Source: Chloroflexota bacterium (GTDB lineage: Bacteria; Chloroflexota; Anaerolineae; Aggregatilineales; UBA2796). Taken from it: a DNA stretch of 24,026 bases. How positions within the stretch are numbered: the first letter of the stretch is position 1; each line of letters starts with the position of its first letter. Positions 12,968 to 20,974 of the stretch are shown here, in pieces. The notes under the pieces are model-generated. The model was not told the origin of the DNA. It ran no database searches and was given only the letters and a program-made list of their open reading frames with translations. A program made the translations under genes and the position numbers. The stretch is from the NCBI GenBank assembly GCA_017743585.1, contig JAGHYP010000009.1, positions 1 through 24,026 on the forward strand, given 5' to 3'.

Positions 12968-13948
12968 TCAGCGGCTGTGATGCGCAGGCAAGAGCAGCGC
13001 TTGCAGCGCGCCGCGGTCATCGAAGACTTGGCGGAAACGCGCCACGAACTCGGCAGGCGTGTAGCGATGTGTCTGCGTGCCGACCTGCTCAATCGCGTAG
13101 GCGGCGCACAGTGCGCCGACGCGCCCTGTGATATCCCAATCCCAGCCGTGCTGCATGCCACATAGCAAGCCCGCGCGGAAGGCGTCGCCGACGCCCGTTG
13201 GATCGGCCACATTGTCAGTCGGGAAAATCGGGATGTGGTAGTGTTGACCGTCGGCGAAGATCTCCGCGCCGCGCTTGCCGAGCGTGCGCGCAAAGACTCT
13301 CACGTGGCGCAGCACTTCCTCTTCACTCATGCCCGTCTTGCGGCTGAGCAGACTCCACTCGTACTCGTTGACGGTCAAGGCATGCGCGTGCTGAACGCCG
13401 CGCCGCAGCGCCTCGCCATCAAGGCGTGGCAATTGCTGGCTCGGATCGTACATGTACGGAATGCCGCGCTCGATGCATTCTTCCACCAGCTGCATCATAG
13501 CTTGCGGATCGTTCGGCGAGATGACTACATAGTCAGGTTGCACGTCCAGCGTGCTGGTCAGGCTGTAGTTGCGCGCGTAGGCCATGGCGCCGCTGTAAAA
13601 CGAGGCGATTTGGTTGTTCTCAACGTCTGTGTTGGCAAAAAATGAGGCAGTGAAGACGTGATCAATGACCACTACCGCGCGCGTATCCACGCCAACTGAC
13701 TCGAGCCATGCGCGGTACTCGCCGAAGTCGCGTCCCACAGTCGCCATCAGGCGCGGTTGCATGCCGAGCAAGCCCATGTTGTAGGCGATGTTAGCGCCAG
13801 CGCCGCCCCAGTGCCGCGCCATGTCGTCCACCAAAAAACTCAGGCTGATTCGATCCAGCTTATCGAGCAGGAGCTGCTCTCGGAACGAGCCGGGAAATCG
13901 CATCAAATAGTCATACGCAACCGAGCCTGTGATCACAATCTCTTTCAT
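12968..13948 (-). CDS. PfkB-family carbohydrate/nucleoside kinase, probably adenosine kinase
   Basis: 326 residues. The PfkB signature is intact: an N-terminal ITGSVAYDYLMRF, the GGAGANIAYNMGLLG substrate-side motif, a TVNEYEW strand, and the anion-hole and catalytic motif DPTGVGDAF with D255 as the catalytic base. PfkB enzymes phosphorylate sugars or nucleosides with ATP. The immediate neighbour sahH releases adenosine, which makes adenosine the most likely substrate; sequences of this short bacterial type beside sahH are commonly annotated adenosine kinase. Ribokinase or another sugar specificity cannot be excluded from sequence alone. The promoter region is shared with the divergent glgB gene. 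Confidence 0.82.
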   Translation of the reverse strand: MKEIVITGSVAYDYLMRFPGSFREQLLLDKLDRISLSFLVDDMARHWGGAGANIAYNMGLLGMQPRLMATVGRDFGEYRAWLESVGVDTRAVVVIDHVFTASFFANTDVENNQIASFYSGAMAYARNYSLTSTLDVQPDYVVISPNDPQAMMQLVEECIERGIPYMYDPSQQLPRLDGEALRRGVQHAHALTVNEYEWSLLSRKTGMSEEEVLRHVRVFARTLGKRGAEIFADGQHYHIPIFPTDNVADPTGVGDAFRAGLLCGMQHGWDWDITGRVGALCAAYAIEQVGTQTHRYTPAEFVARFRQVFDDRGALQALLLPAHHSR

Positions 13949-14012
13949 GCAGGCGCTCTCATTCCAAACTCATGCTGCTCAGCGCCGGCGCTGAGCCTGA
14001 ACGCGAGGTCGG

Positions 14013-14018
14013 AGTATA
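14013..14018 (-). promoter_or_regulatory. possible -10 element for the PfkB kinase gene
   Basis: TATACT on the minus strand about 65 bp before the kinase ATG; the -35 region (TTAAAA at 17 bp) is poor. Confidence 0.35.
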
Positions 14019-14037
14019 ACAGAAAGCCGCTCAAATT

Positions 14038-14120
14038 TTAAGACTTGCTCAAGCGCGGCCACGGTTGCGCGATGGCTTGTTACGCCCATCGCTTGGCGCT
14101 AGAATACGCGCAAGTCTTAA
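14038..14120. repeat. 10-bp perfect inverted repeat flanking the glgB promoter
   Basis: TTAAGACTTG (14038-14047) and CAAGTCTTAA (14111-14120) are perfect reverse complements, 63 bp apart. Between them lies the glgB promoter, and the right arm covers the predicted start of transcription. The spacing suits a looping operator or two half-sites rather than a hairpin. Confidence 0.6.
14077..14105 (+). promoter_or_regulatory. promoter of glgB
   Basis: TTGTTA (14077-14082), 17 bp, TAGAAT (14100-14105), with start of transcription near 14112 and a 30-nt leader containing AAAGGTG before the ATG. Confidence 0.7.
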
Positions 14121-14141
14121 CAAAGTCTCGGTAAAGGTGCC

Positions 14142-16340
14142 ATGGCTCTGGAGATTCATCCTGATGCGCTGAACGCACTTCTATACGCCGATCACGGCGC
14201 GCCGTTCGATATTCTCGGACCGCACCCTGCTGGCGATGGGCAAATCTCAGTGCGCGCGCTGCGCCCGTACGCGGAGAGTCTGACGCTGATCGCGCCTGAC
14301 GGCAGCCGTCATCCGATGACCAAACTGCGCAGCGAAGGCTTCTTCGAGGTCACTTTGCGCGCTACTGAGCCGTTTCGTTACCAGCTTGAGGCGACTTTTG
14401 CCGATGGCACTGTGGATACCTACTACGATCCATACGCTTTTCCGCCGCTGCTGACCGACTTTGACTTATACTTGTTCGCTGAAGGCAACCTGCTCTACGC
14501 CTATAAGACGCTTGGCGCACACCTGACCGAAGTAGACGGCGTGCGCGGCACGCGCTTCGCAGTCTGGGCGCCGAATGCACGCCGCGTGAGCGTGGTGGGC
14601 AACTTCAATTTCTGGGACGCGCGCCGCCATCCGATGCGGCAGCGCGGCAACGGCGTCTGGGAACTGTTCATCCCAGGGCTGGGCGAAGGCGAGATTTACA
14701 AGTACGACATCCGCTCGAATTTCCACGGCTATCAGGCTCAGAAGAGCGATCCGTACGGCTTCTATTACGAATTGCGTCCGAATACTGCCAGCATCATCGT
14801 CGATCTCTCACGCTACGAATGGCACGACGACGCTTGGATGGAGCAGCGCGCCAAAGGCTCGCCGCTCGCCAAACCAATCGCGATCTACGAAGTGCATCTT
14901 GGCTCGTGGCGGCGCAAACCTGATGGCAGTTGGCTCAGCTACCGCGAGCTGGCGCACGAGCTGGTGGATTACTGCGTGCAGATGGGCTACACGCACATCG
15001 AGCTGATGCCGATCACCGAGCATCCACTCGACGGCTCGTGGGGCTACCAGACAACCGGCTATTTCGCGCCGACCAGCCGCTTCGGCACGCCCGATGACTT
15101 CAAGTATTTCGTGGATCGCTGCCATCAGCACGGCATCGGCGTGATTCTGGATTGGGTGCCGGCGCACTTCCCTAAGGATGGCCACGCGCTCAGCTATTTT
15201 GACGGCACACATCTCTACGAACACGCCGACTCGCGCAAAGGCGAGCATCCTGATTGGGGGACGTACATCTTCAACTACGGGCGGAATGAGGTGCGCTGCT
15301 TCCTGATTTCCAGCGCCCTCTTCTGGTTGAAGGAGTATCACATTGACGGCTTGCGCGTGGATGCCGTCTCATCGATGCTCTACCTCGACTTCTCGCGCAA
15401 GGCAGGCGAGTGGGTGCCGAATCAGTATGGCGGCAACGAGAACCTTGAGGCGATCAGCTTTTTGCGCTATCTGAACGAGGTCGCACATCGCGAGGCGGCG
15501 GGCAGCGTGGTGATCGCCGAAGAATCGACCGCTTGGCCAATGGTCTCGCGCCCAGTGTATCTGGGCGGCTTGGGCTTCACCTTCAAGTGGGACATGGGCT
15601 GGATGCATGATACGCTCGCCTACATGCAAAAAGATCCCATCTATCGCCGCTATCATCACAACATGATCACCTTCTCGATGCTCTACGCCTTCAGCGAGAA
15701 TTTCGTCCTCTCGCTCTCGCACGATGAGGTGGTTCACGGCAAGGGCTCGCTGATCAACAAAATGGCGGGCGATTGGTGGCAGAAATTCGCCTCGCTGCGC
15801 TTGCTGTTCGGCTATCAGTACACGCATCCGGGCAAGAAGCTGAACTTCATGGGGCAAGAGTTTGGGCAGTGGCAAGAATGGAGCGAGGCGCGCGCGCTGG
15901 ACTGGCACTTGGTGCAAGATTGGGAGATGCACGCCAAGCTGCAAGCGTGGTCGCGCGACTTGAACCATTTCTACCGAACGCAGCCTGCGCTCTACGAGCA
16001 GGATACGGATTGGAACGGCTTCAGGTGGATCGATCCGAACGACGCCGACAACTCAGTCTTCAGTTACATCCGCTTCGCCCGCGATCCAAACGATTTTCTG
16101 GTCTGCGTGCTGAATTTCACGCCTGTGCCACGCTACAACTATCGCATCGGCGTGCCGAAGGCAGGCGTGTACGCCGAGACGCTGAACAGCGATAGCTTCT
16201 ACTACGGCGGCAGCAATATCGGAAACTTGGGCGCCGTGCAGAGCCAGCCATATCCGATGCATGGCTTTCCGCACAGCCTTTCGATCACTGTGCCGCCGCT
16301 GGCGATTGTCATCTTCAAATTGAAGGCATCTTCAAGTTGA
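14142..16340 (+). CDS. glgB: 1,4-alpha-glucan branching enzyme (GH13)
   Basis: 732 residues, normal full length. It cuts alpha-1,4 glucan chains and reattaches them by alpha-1,6 bonds to build glycogen. There is an N-terminal N1 domain (about 1-110), a CBM48 module (about 125-215, with TRFAVWAPNARRVSVVGNFN), then the GH13 barrel. The catalytic triad lies at positions nearly identical to the E. coli enzyme: nucleophile D407 (GLRVDAVSS), acid/base E460 (VIAEES) and D528 (LSHDEVVHG). The C-terminal beta domain ends in PPLAIVIFKLKASSS. The last residues and the stop codon are encoded by the first two units of a 17-bp tandem repeat, so the ASSS tail looks like a by-product of repeat expansion. No other glycogen gene is adjacent. 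Confidence 0.97.
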   Translation: MALEIHPDALNALLYADHGAPFDILGPHPAGDGQISVRALRPYAESLTLIAPDGSRHPMTKLRSEGFFEVTLRATEPFRYQLEATFADGTVDTYYDPYAFPPLLTDFDLYLFAEGNLLYAYKTLGAHLTEVDGVRGTRFAVWAPNARRVSVVGNFNFWDARRHPMRQRGNGVWELFIPGLGEGEIYKYDIRSNFHGYQAQKSDPYGFYYELRPNTASIIVDLSRYEWHDDAWMEQRAKGSPLAKPIAIYEVHLGSWRRKPDGSWLSYRELAHELVDYCVQMGYTHIELMPITEHPLDGSWGYQTTGYFAPTSRFGTPDDFKYFVDRCHQHGIGVILDWVPAHFPKDGHALSYFDGTHLYEHADSRKGEHPDWGTYIFNYGRNEVRCFLISSALFWLKEYHIDGLRVDAVSSMLYLDFSRKAGEWVPNQYGGNENLEAISFLRYLNEVAHREAAGSVVIAEESTAWPMVSRPVYLGGLGFTFKWDMGWMHDTLAYMQKDPIYRRYHHNMITFSMLYAFSENFVLSLSHDEVVHGKGSLINKMAGDWWQKFASLRLLFGYQYTHPGKKLNFMGQEFGQWQEWSEARALDWHLVQDWEMHAKLQAWSRDLNHFYRTQPALYEQDTDWNGFRWIDPNDADNSVFSYIRFARDPNDFLVCVLNFTPVPRYNYRIGVPKAGVYAETLNSDSFYYGGSNIGNLGAVQSQPYPMHGFPHSLSITVPPLAIVIFKLKASSS

Positions 16341-16378
16341 AAGCACCTTCAAGTTGAAAATATGTTCAAGTTGAAAAC
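16311..16378. repeat. four tandem 17-bp repeats, each with a TTCAAgTTGAA palindrome, at the 3' end of glgB
   Basis: Units: ATCTTCAAATTGAAGGC (16311), ATCTTCAAGTTGAAAGC (16328), ACCTTCAAGTTGAAAAT (16345), ATGTTCAAGTTGAAAAC (16362). There is no spacer between units. Units 1-2 encode the end of GlgB; because 17 is not a multiple of three, the second unit is read in another frame and supplies the TGA at 16338-16340. Units 3-4 fill the convergent gap to rsgA. The palindromic cores can pair within or between units. Confidence 0.93.
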
Positions 16379-16397
16379 GTGAGCGCGAAGCACAGGC

Positions 16398-17336
16398 TCA
16401 ATAGACGTATTGATCTTCCAGCTCTTCGCGCAGGCGCAAGTAGCTCTCGTAGCGATGCATGGCGATCTCGCCACGCGCGACGGCAGCGCGCACGGCGCAC
16501 TCAGGCTCGTTGATGTGCGTGCAATCGCTGAACGGGCAGCGCGAGACGTACGGCACAAACTCGCGGAAGTAGCCGTCTAGCTCGTCGGGCTCGATGTCCC
16601 ACAGGCCGAGCCCGCGAATGCCGGGCGTATCCGCCACATAGCCGCCGCCAATCAGCGGCACCATCTCGGCGTAATTGGTAGTGTGCTTGCCCTTGGCGAG
16701 CTTGGCGCTCACCTCGCCGACGGCGCGCCCAAGCTCAGGTTGAATGGCGTTGAGCAAGCTGCTCTTGCCGACGCCTGAGCGACCTGTGAAGATCGAAATC
16801 TTGCCGAGCAAGATATCGCGCAGCGCCTGAATGCCGATCTTGGCGACCGCGCTGACGTATAAGACGGGATAGCCAATGCGCTCATAGGTTGCGAAGAGCG
16901 CGCGCGCTTGCTCTGCGCCTGCTAAGTCAATCTTGTTCAAAACAATTACAGCGGGAATGCCCGCCTTCTCCGCCGCCACAAGGCAGCGATCCAAAAAGCG
17001 CGTGTTCGGCGCGGGGTTAGCAGCCGCGCTGACAAAAACGGCTTGGTCGCAATTGGCGATCAGCACTTGCTCGCGCTCAGTGGATGTGCCGGCGTATTCG
17101 CTCGGCTCAACCCGCGAAAGGACGCGCTGACGCGGCAAAACTTGCTTGATCACGCCGCTGCCATCAGGCAACCGCTCGATGATCACGTGGTCGCCGATCA
17201 CGCACAGCTCAGTCTTTTTGCTCGCCTGCTTCAGCGTGCCGCGCAGCTGGCAGGTCACCAGATCGGTCTGCGTCTGCACCCAATAAAATCCGCTCTGCGT
17301 CTTCACGACAAGTCCGTCTGTCTCATGTTTTTGCAT
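16398..17336 (-). CDS. rsgA: ribosome small-subunit-dependent GTPase A
   Basis: 312 residues from ATG 17336, which has GAGAGGTG just before it; the longer frame to 17381 adds a non-conserved His-rich stretch. RsgA is a GTPase that assists late maturation of the 30S subunit. The order of GTPase motifs is circularly permuted as in this family: NKID (134-137) comes before the P-loop GRSGVGKSS (185-193) and DTPG (236-239). The N-terminal OB-fold covers about 1-85. The C-terminal zinc finger is complete: C267, C272, H274, C280. It is convergent with glgB and follows the DUF72 gene by 91 nt, possibly in the same transcript. Confidence 0.96.
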   Translation of the reverse strand: MQKHETDGLVVKTQSGFYWVQTQTDLVTCQLRGTLKQASKKTELCVIGDHVIIERLPDGSGVIKQVLPRQRVLSRVEPSEYAGTSTEREQVLIANCDQAVFVSAAANPAPNTRFLDRCLVAAEKAGIPAVIVLNKIDLAGAEQARALFATYERIGYPVLYVSAVAKIGIQALRDILLGKISIFTGRSGVGKSSLLNAIQPELGRAVGEVSAKLAKGKHTTNYAEMVPLIGGGYVADTPGIRGLGLWDIEPDELDGYFREFVPYVSRCPFSDCTHINEPECAVRAAVARGEIAMHRYESYLRLREELEDQYVY

Positions 17337-17427
17337 ACACCTCTCACGTTGAGCGATCCCCTCACGGTGATGATGTATCATGGAATGGCTTTTGCAAAGC
17401 AGCAGTGTGCATTGCTACGAAGCTCTC

Positions 17428-18282
17428 TCAGAAGAGCGCGCGCTGCGAGCAGTCGGCAGGCGGCTGATCGTGCGCCGTCCAAGGCAGGGGCAGCAGCGCG
17501 CACAGAGCTTTGACGCGCTCGTAGAGCGCGCGCGCCAAGCTGGGCGAGTTCTCCTCGCGCGGACAATGCGCGAAGAAATACACTGTGCGCCGCTCAGAGA
17601 GCCAAACGCTGATCCGCGCTGCCCAAAACGCTAGATACGGCGCGTTTTCATCAGGGATCGGGCTGCCGATGTAGCGCACGAGCGCGAAAGGCTGCGTCGC
17701 CTCGGCGTAGAGCGGCACCTCAGGCTTTTTCTCCTGACCGAGCAGCGCCTCAGGCGTCGTGCTGGCGTAGATCGGACGGCTATCGAAGGCGACGCGCGCC
17801 GCGCCATGCTCAGCTAGAAGCGCGTCGAGCTGCGCACTATGCTCAGGCGCGAACCATGCGCGATGACGCACCTCAACCGCGATCTGCAGGTCGCGCGGCA
17901 AGGCGCTCAAATACTCAGCTAGGCTCGGCAACGCGCTTGGGCCGAAACTGGGCGGCAATTGCAACATGAGCGGGCCGAGCCGCTTGCCAAGCGCGCGCAA
18001 GGCGCTGAGAAAGGCTTCGGTCTGCGCGGCGACCGCGCGCAAGTGTGCCGCGTGCGTGATGGCGCGCGGAAACTTCGGGCAGAATCGGAAGCTCTCAGGC
18101 GTTTGCTGCGCCCAGCGCTGGACTATCTGCAGCGACGGCAGCGCGTAGAAGGTGCTGTTCACCTCAACAGCGGTCAGACGCTCAGCGTATGCGCGCAAAA
18201 GCGCTTGCTTGGACGTGCCGCGTGGGTAAAACGTACCGATCCAGCCTTCGTACCCCCAGACTGCGCAACCGACGTATAGCAC
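17428..18282 (-). CDS. DUF72 family protein (YecE-like TIM-barrel)
   Basis: 284 residues from GTG 18282, chosen because GGAG sits 8 nt upstream and the family normally starts right before the YVGxxxWxYxxW motif; a TTG at 18363 overlaps a TATAAT box and is unlikely. Family landmarks: LYVGCAVWGYEGWIGTFYP, then TAVEVNSTFYALPS, RFCPKFPRAITH, LQLPPSFGP, and IAVEVRHRAWF. DUF72 proteins fold as TIM barrels and are widespread, but their reaction is unknown to me. The usual YVGTSGW is YVGCAVW here. Divergent from the histidine kinase gene with a shared promoter region; possibly co-transcribed with rsgA. Confidence 0.88.
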   Translation of the reverse strand: MLYVGCAVWGYEGWIGTFYPRGTSKQALLRAYAERLTAVEVNSTFYALPSLQIVQRWAQQTPESFRFCPKFPRAITHAAHLRAVAAQTEAFLSALRALGKRLGPLMLQLPPSFGPSALPSLAEYLSALPRDLQIAVEVRHRAWFAPEHSAQLDALLAEHGAARVAFDSRPIYASTTPEALLGQEKKPEVPLYAEATQPFALVRYIGSPIPDENAPYLAFWAARISVWLSERRTVYFFAHCPREENSPSLARALYERVKALCALLPLPWTAHDQPPADCSQRALF

Positions 18283-18362
18283 TTCCGCGCTCCGCGGCAA
18301 AACACTAGGACGCCATGTGCCTTGCGCTCGCAACTGCGCGATGAGCGCTCGCTTTATGCGCA

Positions 18363-18368
18363 ATTATA
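18363..18368 (-). promoter_or_regulatory. -10 element of the DUF72 gene promoter
   Basis: Perfect TATAAT on the minus strand, about 80 bp upstream of the chosen GTG start. No well-spaced -35 is evident. Confidence 0.5.
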
Positions 18369-18379
18369 GCCGCGCGCTT

Positions 18380-18410
18380 TTGCGCAACGCACGGCAAAGT
18401 GCGCTATAAT
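18380..18410 (+). promoter_or_regulatory. promoter of the histidine kinase gene
   Basis: TTGCGC (18380-18385), 19-bp spacer, perfect TATAAT (18405-18410). The early transcribed sequence GCGCGCCAAGTCTT resembles that of glgB (ACGCGCAAGTCTT). Confidence 0.55.
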
Positions 18411-18463
18411 GCGCGCCAAGTCTTCTGTAAGCTCACACAAGCATAGCGCAGGACGGCGGAGGC

Positions 18464-19651
18464 ATGGCGGTCAAGAGCCTCGAAATTGAAGGACGCATCT
18501 TGTTCGTGGCGAAACAAGAGCTGCAACGCTCACCTGCGACGGTGCGAGTCGGGCAGGCTGCCTACAATGTGCAACGAGCTCAGCTCAATGAACTTGCCGA
18601 ATTGCAGCAGTTGCTCGATACATACAGGCCTGACGTGCTGATCCTCGATATGGCGCTCGCGCAGGCCTTCGGCGCGGAAGGTTGCACACAGCTCAAGAGA
18701 AGCGCCAGCGCGCCGTTGCTCGTGATCGCCTCAGCGCCGCCGCACATCGCTGAAGCCGAGCACCTTGCGCTCTTGCTCGGCGCTGACGACACGCTCAAGC
18801 TGCCATGGCGCCCGACCAAAAGCTTGGCGCGGCTGCGCGGTCTATTGCGTCTGCATCGCCAAAACGAGAAGCTGCGCCAACAAAATCATCAGTTGCGTCA
18901 GGAGCTCGCCGAGCGCGAGCTGCGCTTGAAAGTCGCTCAAACGACCTCACAAGAGTACAGCGTGCTGCGCGATAGCATCGTCCACAACGCCGTTCACGAG
19001 ATGAGCACGCCGTTGTTGCAATTGAAAAGCTCTGTCTCGATGCTCGATAGCGCGCTGCGCGACGCCCCTGTGGAAAACAACATCCCGATCTTGCTCGACT
19101 TCGCTAAGCAGGCGTTGACGCGCCTTGAGAATGTGCTGGAGAATTTCCGTCACTTGGCGCGCTCGCTCGATCTGAAGGTCGAGCCGATGCGAGTGGAAGA
19201 CTCGATCAGCCTCGCCATGCGCGCACTCAGCCGACGTTGGTCCTCCGCCGACAAAGTGCATCGCGTGCGCACACAGGTCGCTAGCGATCTGCCGGCTGTG
19301 CTGAGCGATAAGCAAGCGATTGCGCAGGTCTTGCAACAGCTGATTGACAACGCGCTGAAATTCAGCCCTGATGAGCAGCCTGTCGAGGTGATCGCGCAGC
19401 GCACGGCAGATGGCGTACGCCTCAGCGTGCGCGATCGCGGCATAGGCATGGAAGCCGAGCAGACCGAGCGCATTTTCAAGGAATTTTACCAGACCGACTC
19501 AGGCTCGCAGCGGCGCTTCAGCGGCTCAGGCATCGGACTCGCGATTGTCAAGCTGATCTTGGAGCGGCTCGGCGTGCCAATTCAGGTGGAGAGCCAAGTG
19601 AACGTTGGCAGCACGTTCAGCTTCACGCTGAAAGCGGCGCCGTTGCGCTAG
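18464..19651 (+). CDS. sensor histidine kinase with an N-terminal degenerate receiver domain
   Basis: 395 residues; AGGA about 10 nt before the ATG. Residues 10-130 have a response-regulator receiver fold (GRILFVAKQEL, PDVLILDMA, LLVIASAPP, GADDTLKLPW). The acidic pocket is missing (VAKQE in place of VVDDE), although the Asp (D62) and Lys (K112) positions remain. A coiled coil (about 130-165) links to HisKA with phospho-acceptor H178 in VHEMSTPL, and to a complete HATPase domain: LIDNALKFSP, VRDRGIGM, IFKEFYQ, GSGIGLAIVK. No transmembrane segment, so it is cytoplasmic. It probably autophosphorylates and passes phosphate to a regulator; the OmpR-type regulator about 1.3 kb downstream on the other strand is a candidate partner. 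The 3' end overlaps the convergent Sua5 gene by 4 nt. Confidence 0.9.
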   Translation: MAVKSLEIEGRILFVAKQELQRSPATVRVGQAAYNVQRAQLNELAELQQLLDTYRPDVLILDMALAQAFGAEGCTQLKRSASAPLLVIASAPPHIAEAEHLALLLGADDTLKLPWRPTKSLARLRGLLRLHRQNEKLRQQNHQLRQELAERELRLKVAQTTSQEYSVLRDSIVHNAVHEMSTPLLQLKSSVSMLDSALRDAPVENNIPILLDFAKQALTRLENVLENFRHLARSLDLKVEPMRVEDSISLAMRALSRRWSSADKVHRVRTQVASDLPAVLSDKQAIAQVLQQLIDNALKFSPDEQPVEVIAQRTADGVRLSVRDRGIGMEAEQTERIFKEFYQTDSGSQRRFSGSGIGLAIVKLILERLGVPIQVESQVNVGSTFSFTLKAAPLR

Positions 19652-20736
19652 AGACGCACCACGCACCCTGACGCGGCGCGCAACAGCCTGTCACGCACGG
19701 CTGCGCCGATGCCCGTCTCGGGGAAACTGCGCGCGAGGATGCACGTCACGCCTTGATCGTCAAGCGCGCGCAAGGCTGCATACAAGTTGTGTGCCACACC
19801 CGCTAGGTCGCTCAGGCTGCCAACGATTTCCACGCATACATTTGTCAGATCAGCCATGAAAGGCGCGTCCTCAGCGGCGAGCAGCAAGCCGACTCGCTCG
19901 GCGGCGGCGCGACGGCGTGCCTCGGCGCGCAGCGCAGCGCGCAATTGCGCCTCATCAGCGCTCTCGTAGAGCGTGAGGGCCGCGCGCGGCGCGTAATGCT
20001 TCAGCAACATGCCCGGCGCAGGCAACGCCTCGCCATGCGCGGCTGCATGGCGCGTCACGACCTGAATTCCTTCAGGCAAGCCTGCCGCTGCCAGACAGGC
20101 TTGCAGCGCTTCAAGCGGCACGCCGCCATGACGCAACAGTCGCGGCGGCGCGCTGCACAGGTCGAGGATGCTGGACTCAATGCCGACGTCCGTCGCGCCG
20201 CCGTCAAGAATCAAGTCAATGCGCTCGGAGAGATCGGCATAGACGTGCTGCGCGGTCGTCGGGCTGGTGTGCGAGAAGCGATTGGCGCTTGGCGCGGCAA
20301 TTGGCACGCCCGCGGCGGCAATCAGCGCTTGCGCCACAGGGTGTGCAGGGATGCGCACGCCGACAGTAGCCAAGCCCGCCGTCACAATCGGCGGGATGCA
20401 CTTGCCGCGCGGCAAGACGAGCGTGAGCGCGCCGGGCATGAAAGCAGCCATCAGCGCCTGTGCGCTGCGGCGCGCTGTCTCGTCCAGCTGCGCCCAATCC
20501 ACCACATCTTCGGATGGCTCGTCTGCGCAGTGGACGATGATCGGATCTATGCTTGGGCGACCTTTGGCGGCGAAGATGCGCGCCACTGCCTCGGCATCGA
20601 AAGCATTCGCGCCGAGCCCGTAGACTGTCTCGGTCGGAAAGGCGACCAGCTGTCCTGAGCGGATCAAGGCAGCAGCGCGACCGATGATCTCAGGCTCAGG
20701 TTGCGCGGGCGAGACCCGTACCAGCTCAGCGGGCAT
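19648..20736 (-). CDS. L-threonylcarbamoyladenylate synthase, Sua5 type
   Basis: 362 residues. The enzyme makes threonylcarbamoyl-AMP from threonine, bicarbonate and ATP, the first step of the t6A37 tRNA modification. The YrdC/TsaC domain (about 1-210) has FPTETVYGLGANAF, KGRPSIDPIIVH and APSANRFSHTSPT. The extra C-terminal Sua5 domain (about 245-362) begins with the linker PAPGMLLKHYAPRA, which in Sua5 closes over the active site, so this is the long form rather than TsaC. Its ATG shares one base with the stop of the upstream 76-codon gene (TGATG), indicating coupling in the regulator operon. Confidence 0.95.
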   Translation of the reverse strand: MPAELVRVSPAQPEPEIIGRAAALIRSGQLVAFPTETVYGLGANAFDAEAVARIFAAKGRPSIDPIIVHCADEPSEDVVDWAQLDETARRSAQALMAAFMPGALTLVLPRGKCIPPIVTAGLATVGVRIPAHPVAQALIAAAGVPIAAPSANRFSHTSPTTAQHVYADLSERIDLILDGGATDVGIESSILDLCSAPPRLLRHGGVPLEALQACLAAAGLPEGIQVVTRHAAAHGEALPAPGMLLKHYAPRAALTLYESADEAQLRAALRAEARRRAAAERVGLLLAAEDAPFMADLTNVCVEIVGSLSDLAGVAHNLYAALRALDDQGVTCILARSFPETGIGAAVRDRLLRAASGCVVRL

Positions 20737-20966
20737 CAGTCGCCATCAGACTCAGGCGCGATCACGGCTAGCGCGGCGCGCGCTGCTTGCCGCTGCACAT
20801 CTGACCAGCCTTCTTCGGTCGCCATCTTGCGCAGATGCTCGCGAACGGCTTGCCGCTCATCGGCTACCTGCAGCAACGACCACGCGGCTGCCACGCGCGC
20901 CGGCTCTTCGCTGAGCAGGTCGCTCCAGAATGTCTCTAGCCAATCGGATGCATCAGCTTCTGACAT
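20736..20966 (-). CDS. small helical orphan protein between regulator and Sua5 gene
   Basis: 76 residues from ATG 20966, with GAGAG just upstream; a TTG at 20978 overlapping the regulator stop (TTGA) is an alternative. It is predicted to be all helical with regular Ala/Leu spacing (PARVAAAWSLLQVADE, VREHLRKMATEE, VQRQAARAALAVI), reminiscent of one or two HEAT-like hairpins, but too short to assign. Tight packing (9 nt after the regulator stop, 1-nt overlap with the Sua5 gene) supports that it is translated. Function unknown. Confidence 0.6.
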   Translation of the reverse strand: MSEADASDWLETFWSDLLSEEPARVAAAWSLLQVADERQAVREHLRKMATEEGWSDVQRQAARAALAVIAPESDGD

Positions 20967-20974
20967 CGTGTCTC

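Noticed and set aside
16311..16378. CRISPR-like array
   Set aside because: The units are directly tandem with no spacers, are only 17 bp and partly coding.
18283..18363. Longer N-terminus of the DUF72 protein from TTG 18363
   Set aside because: The TTG overlaps a perfect -10 box and the family motif begins right after the GTG at 18282.
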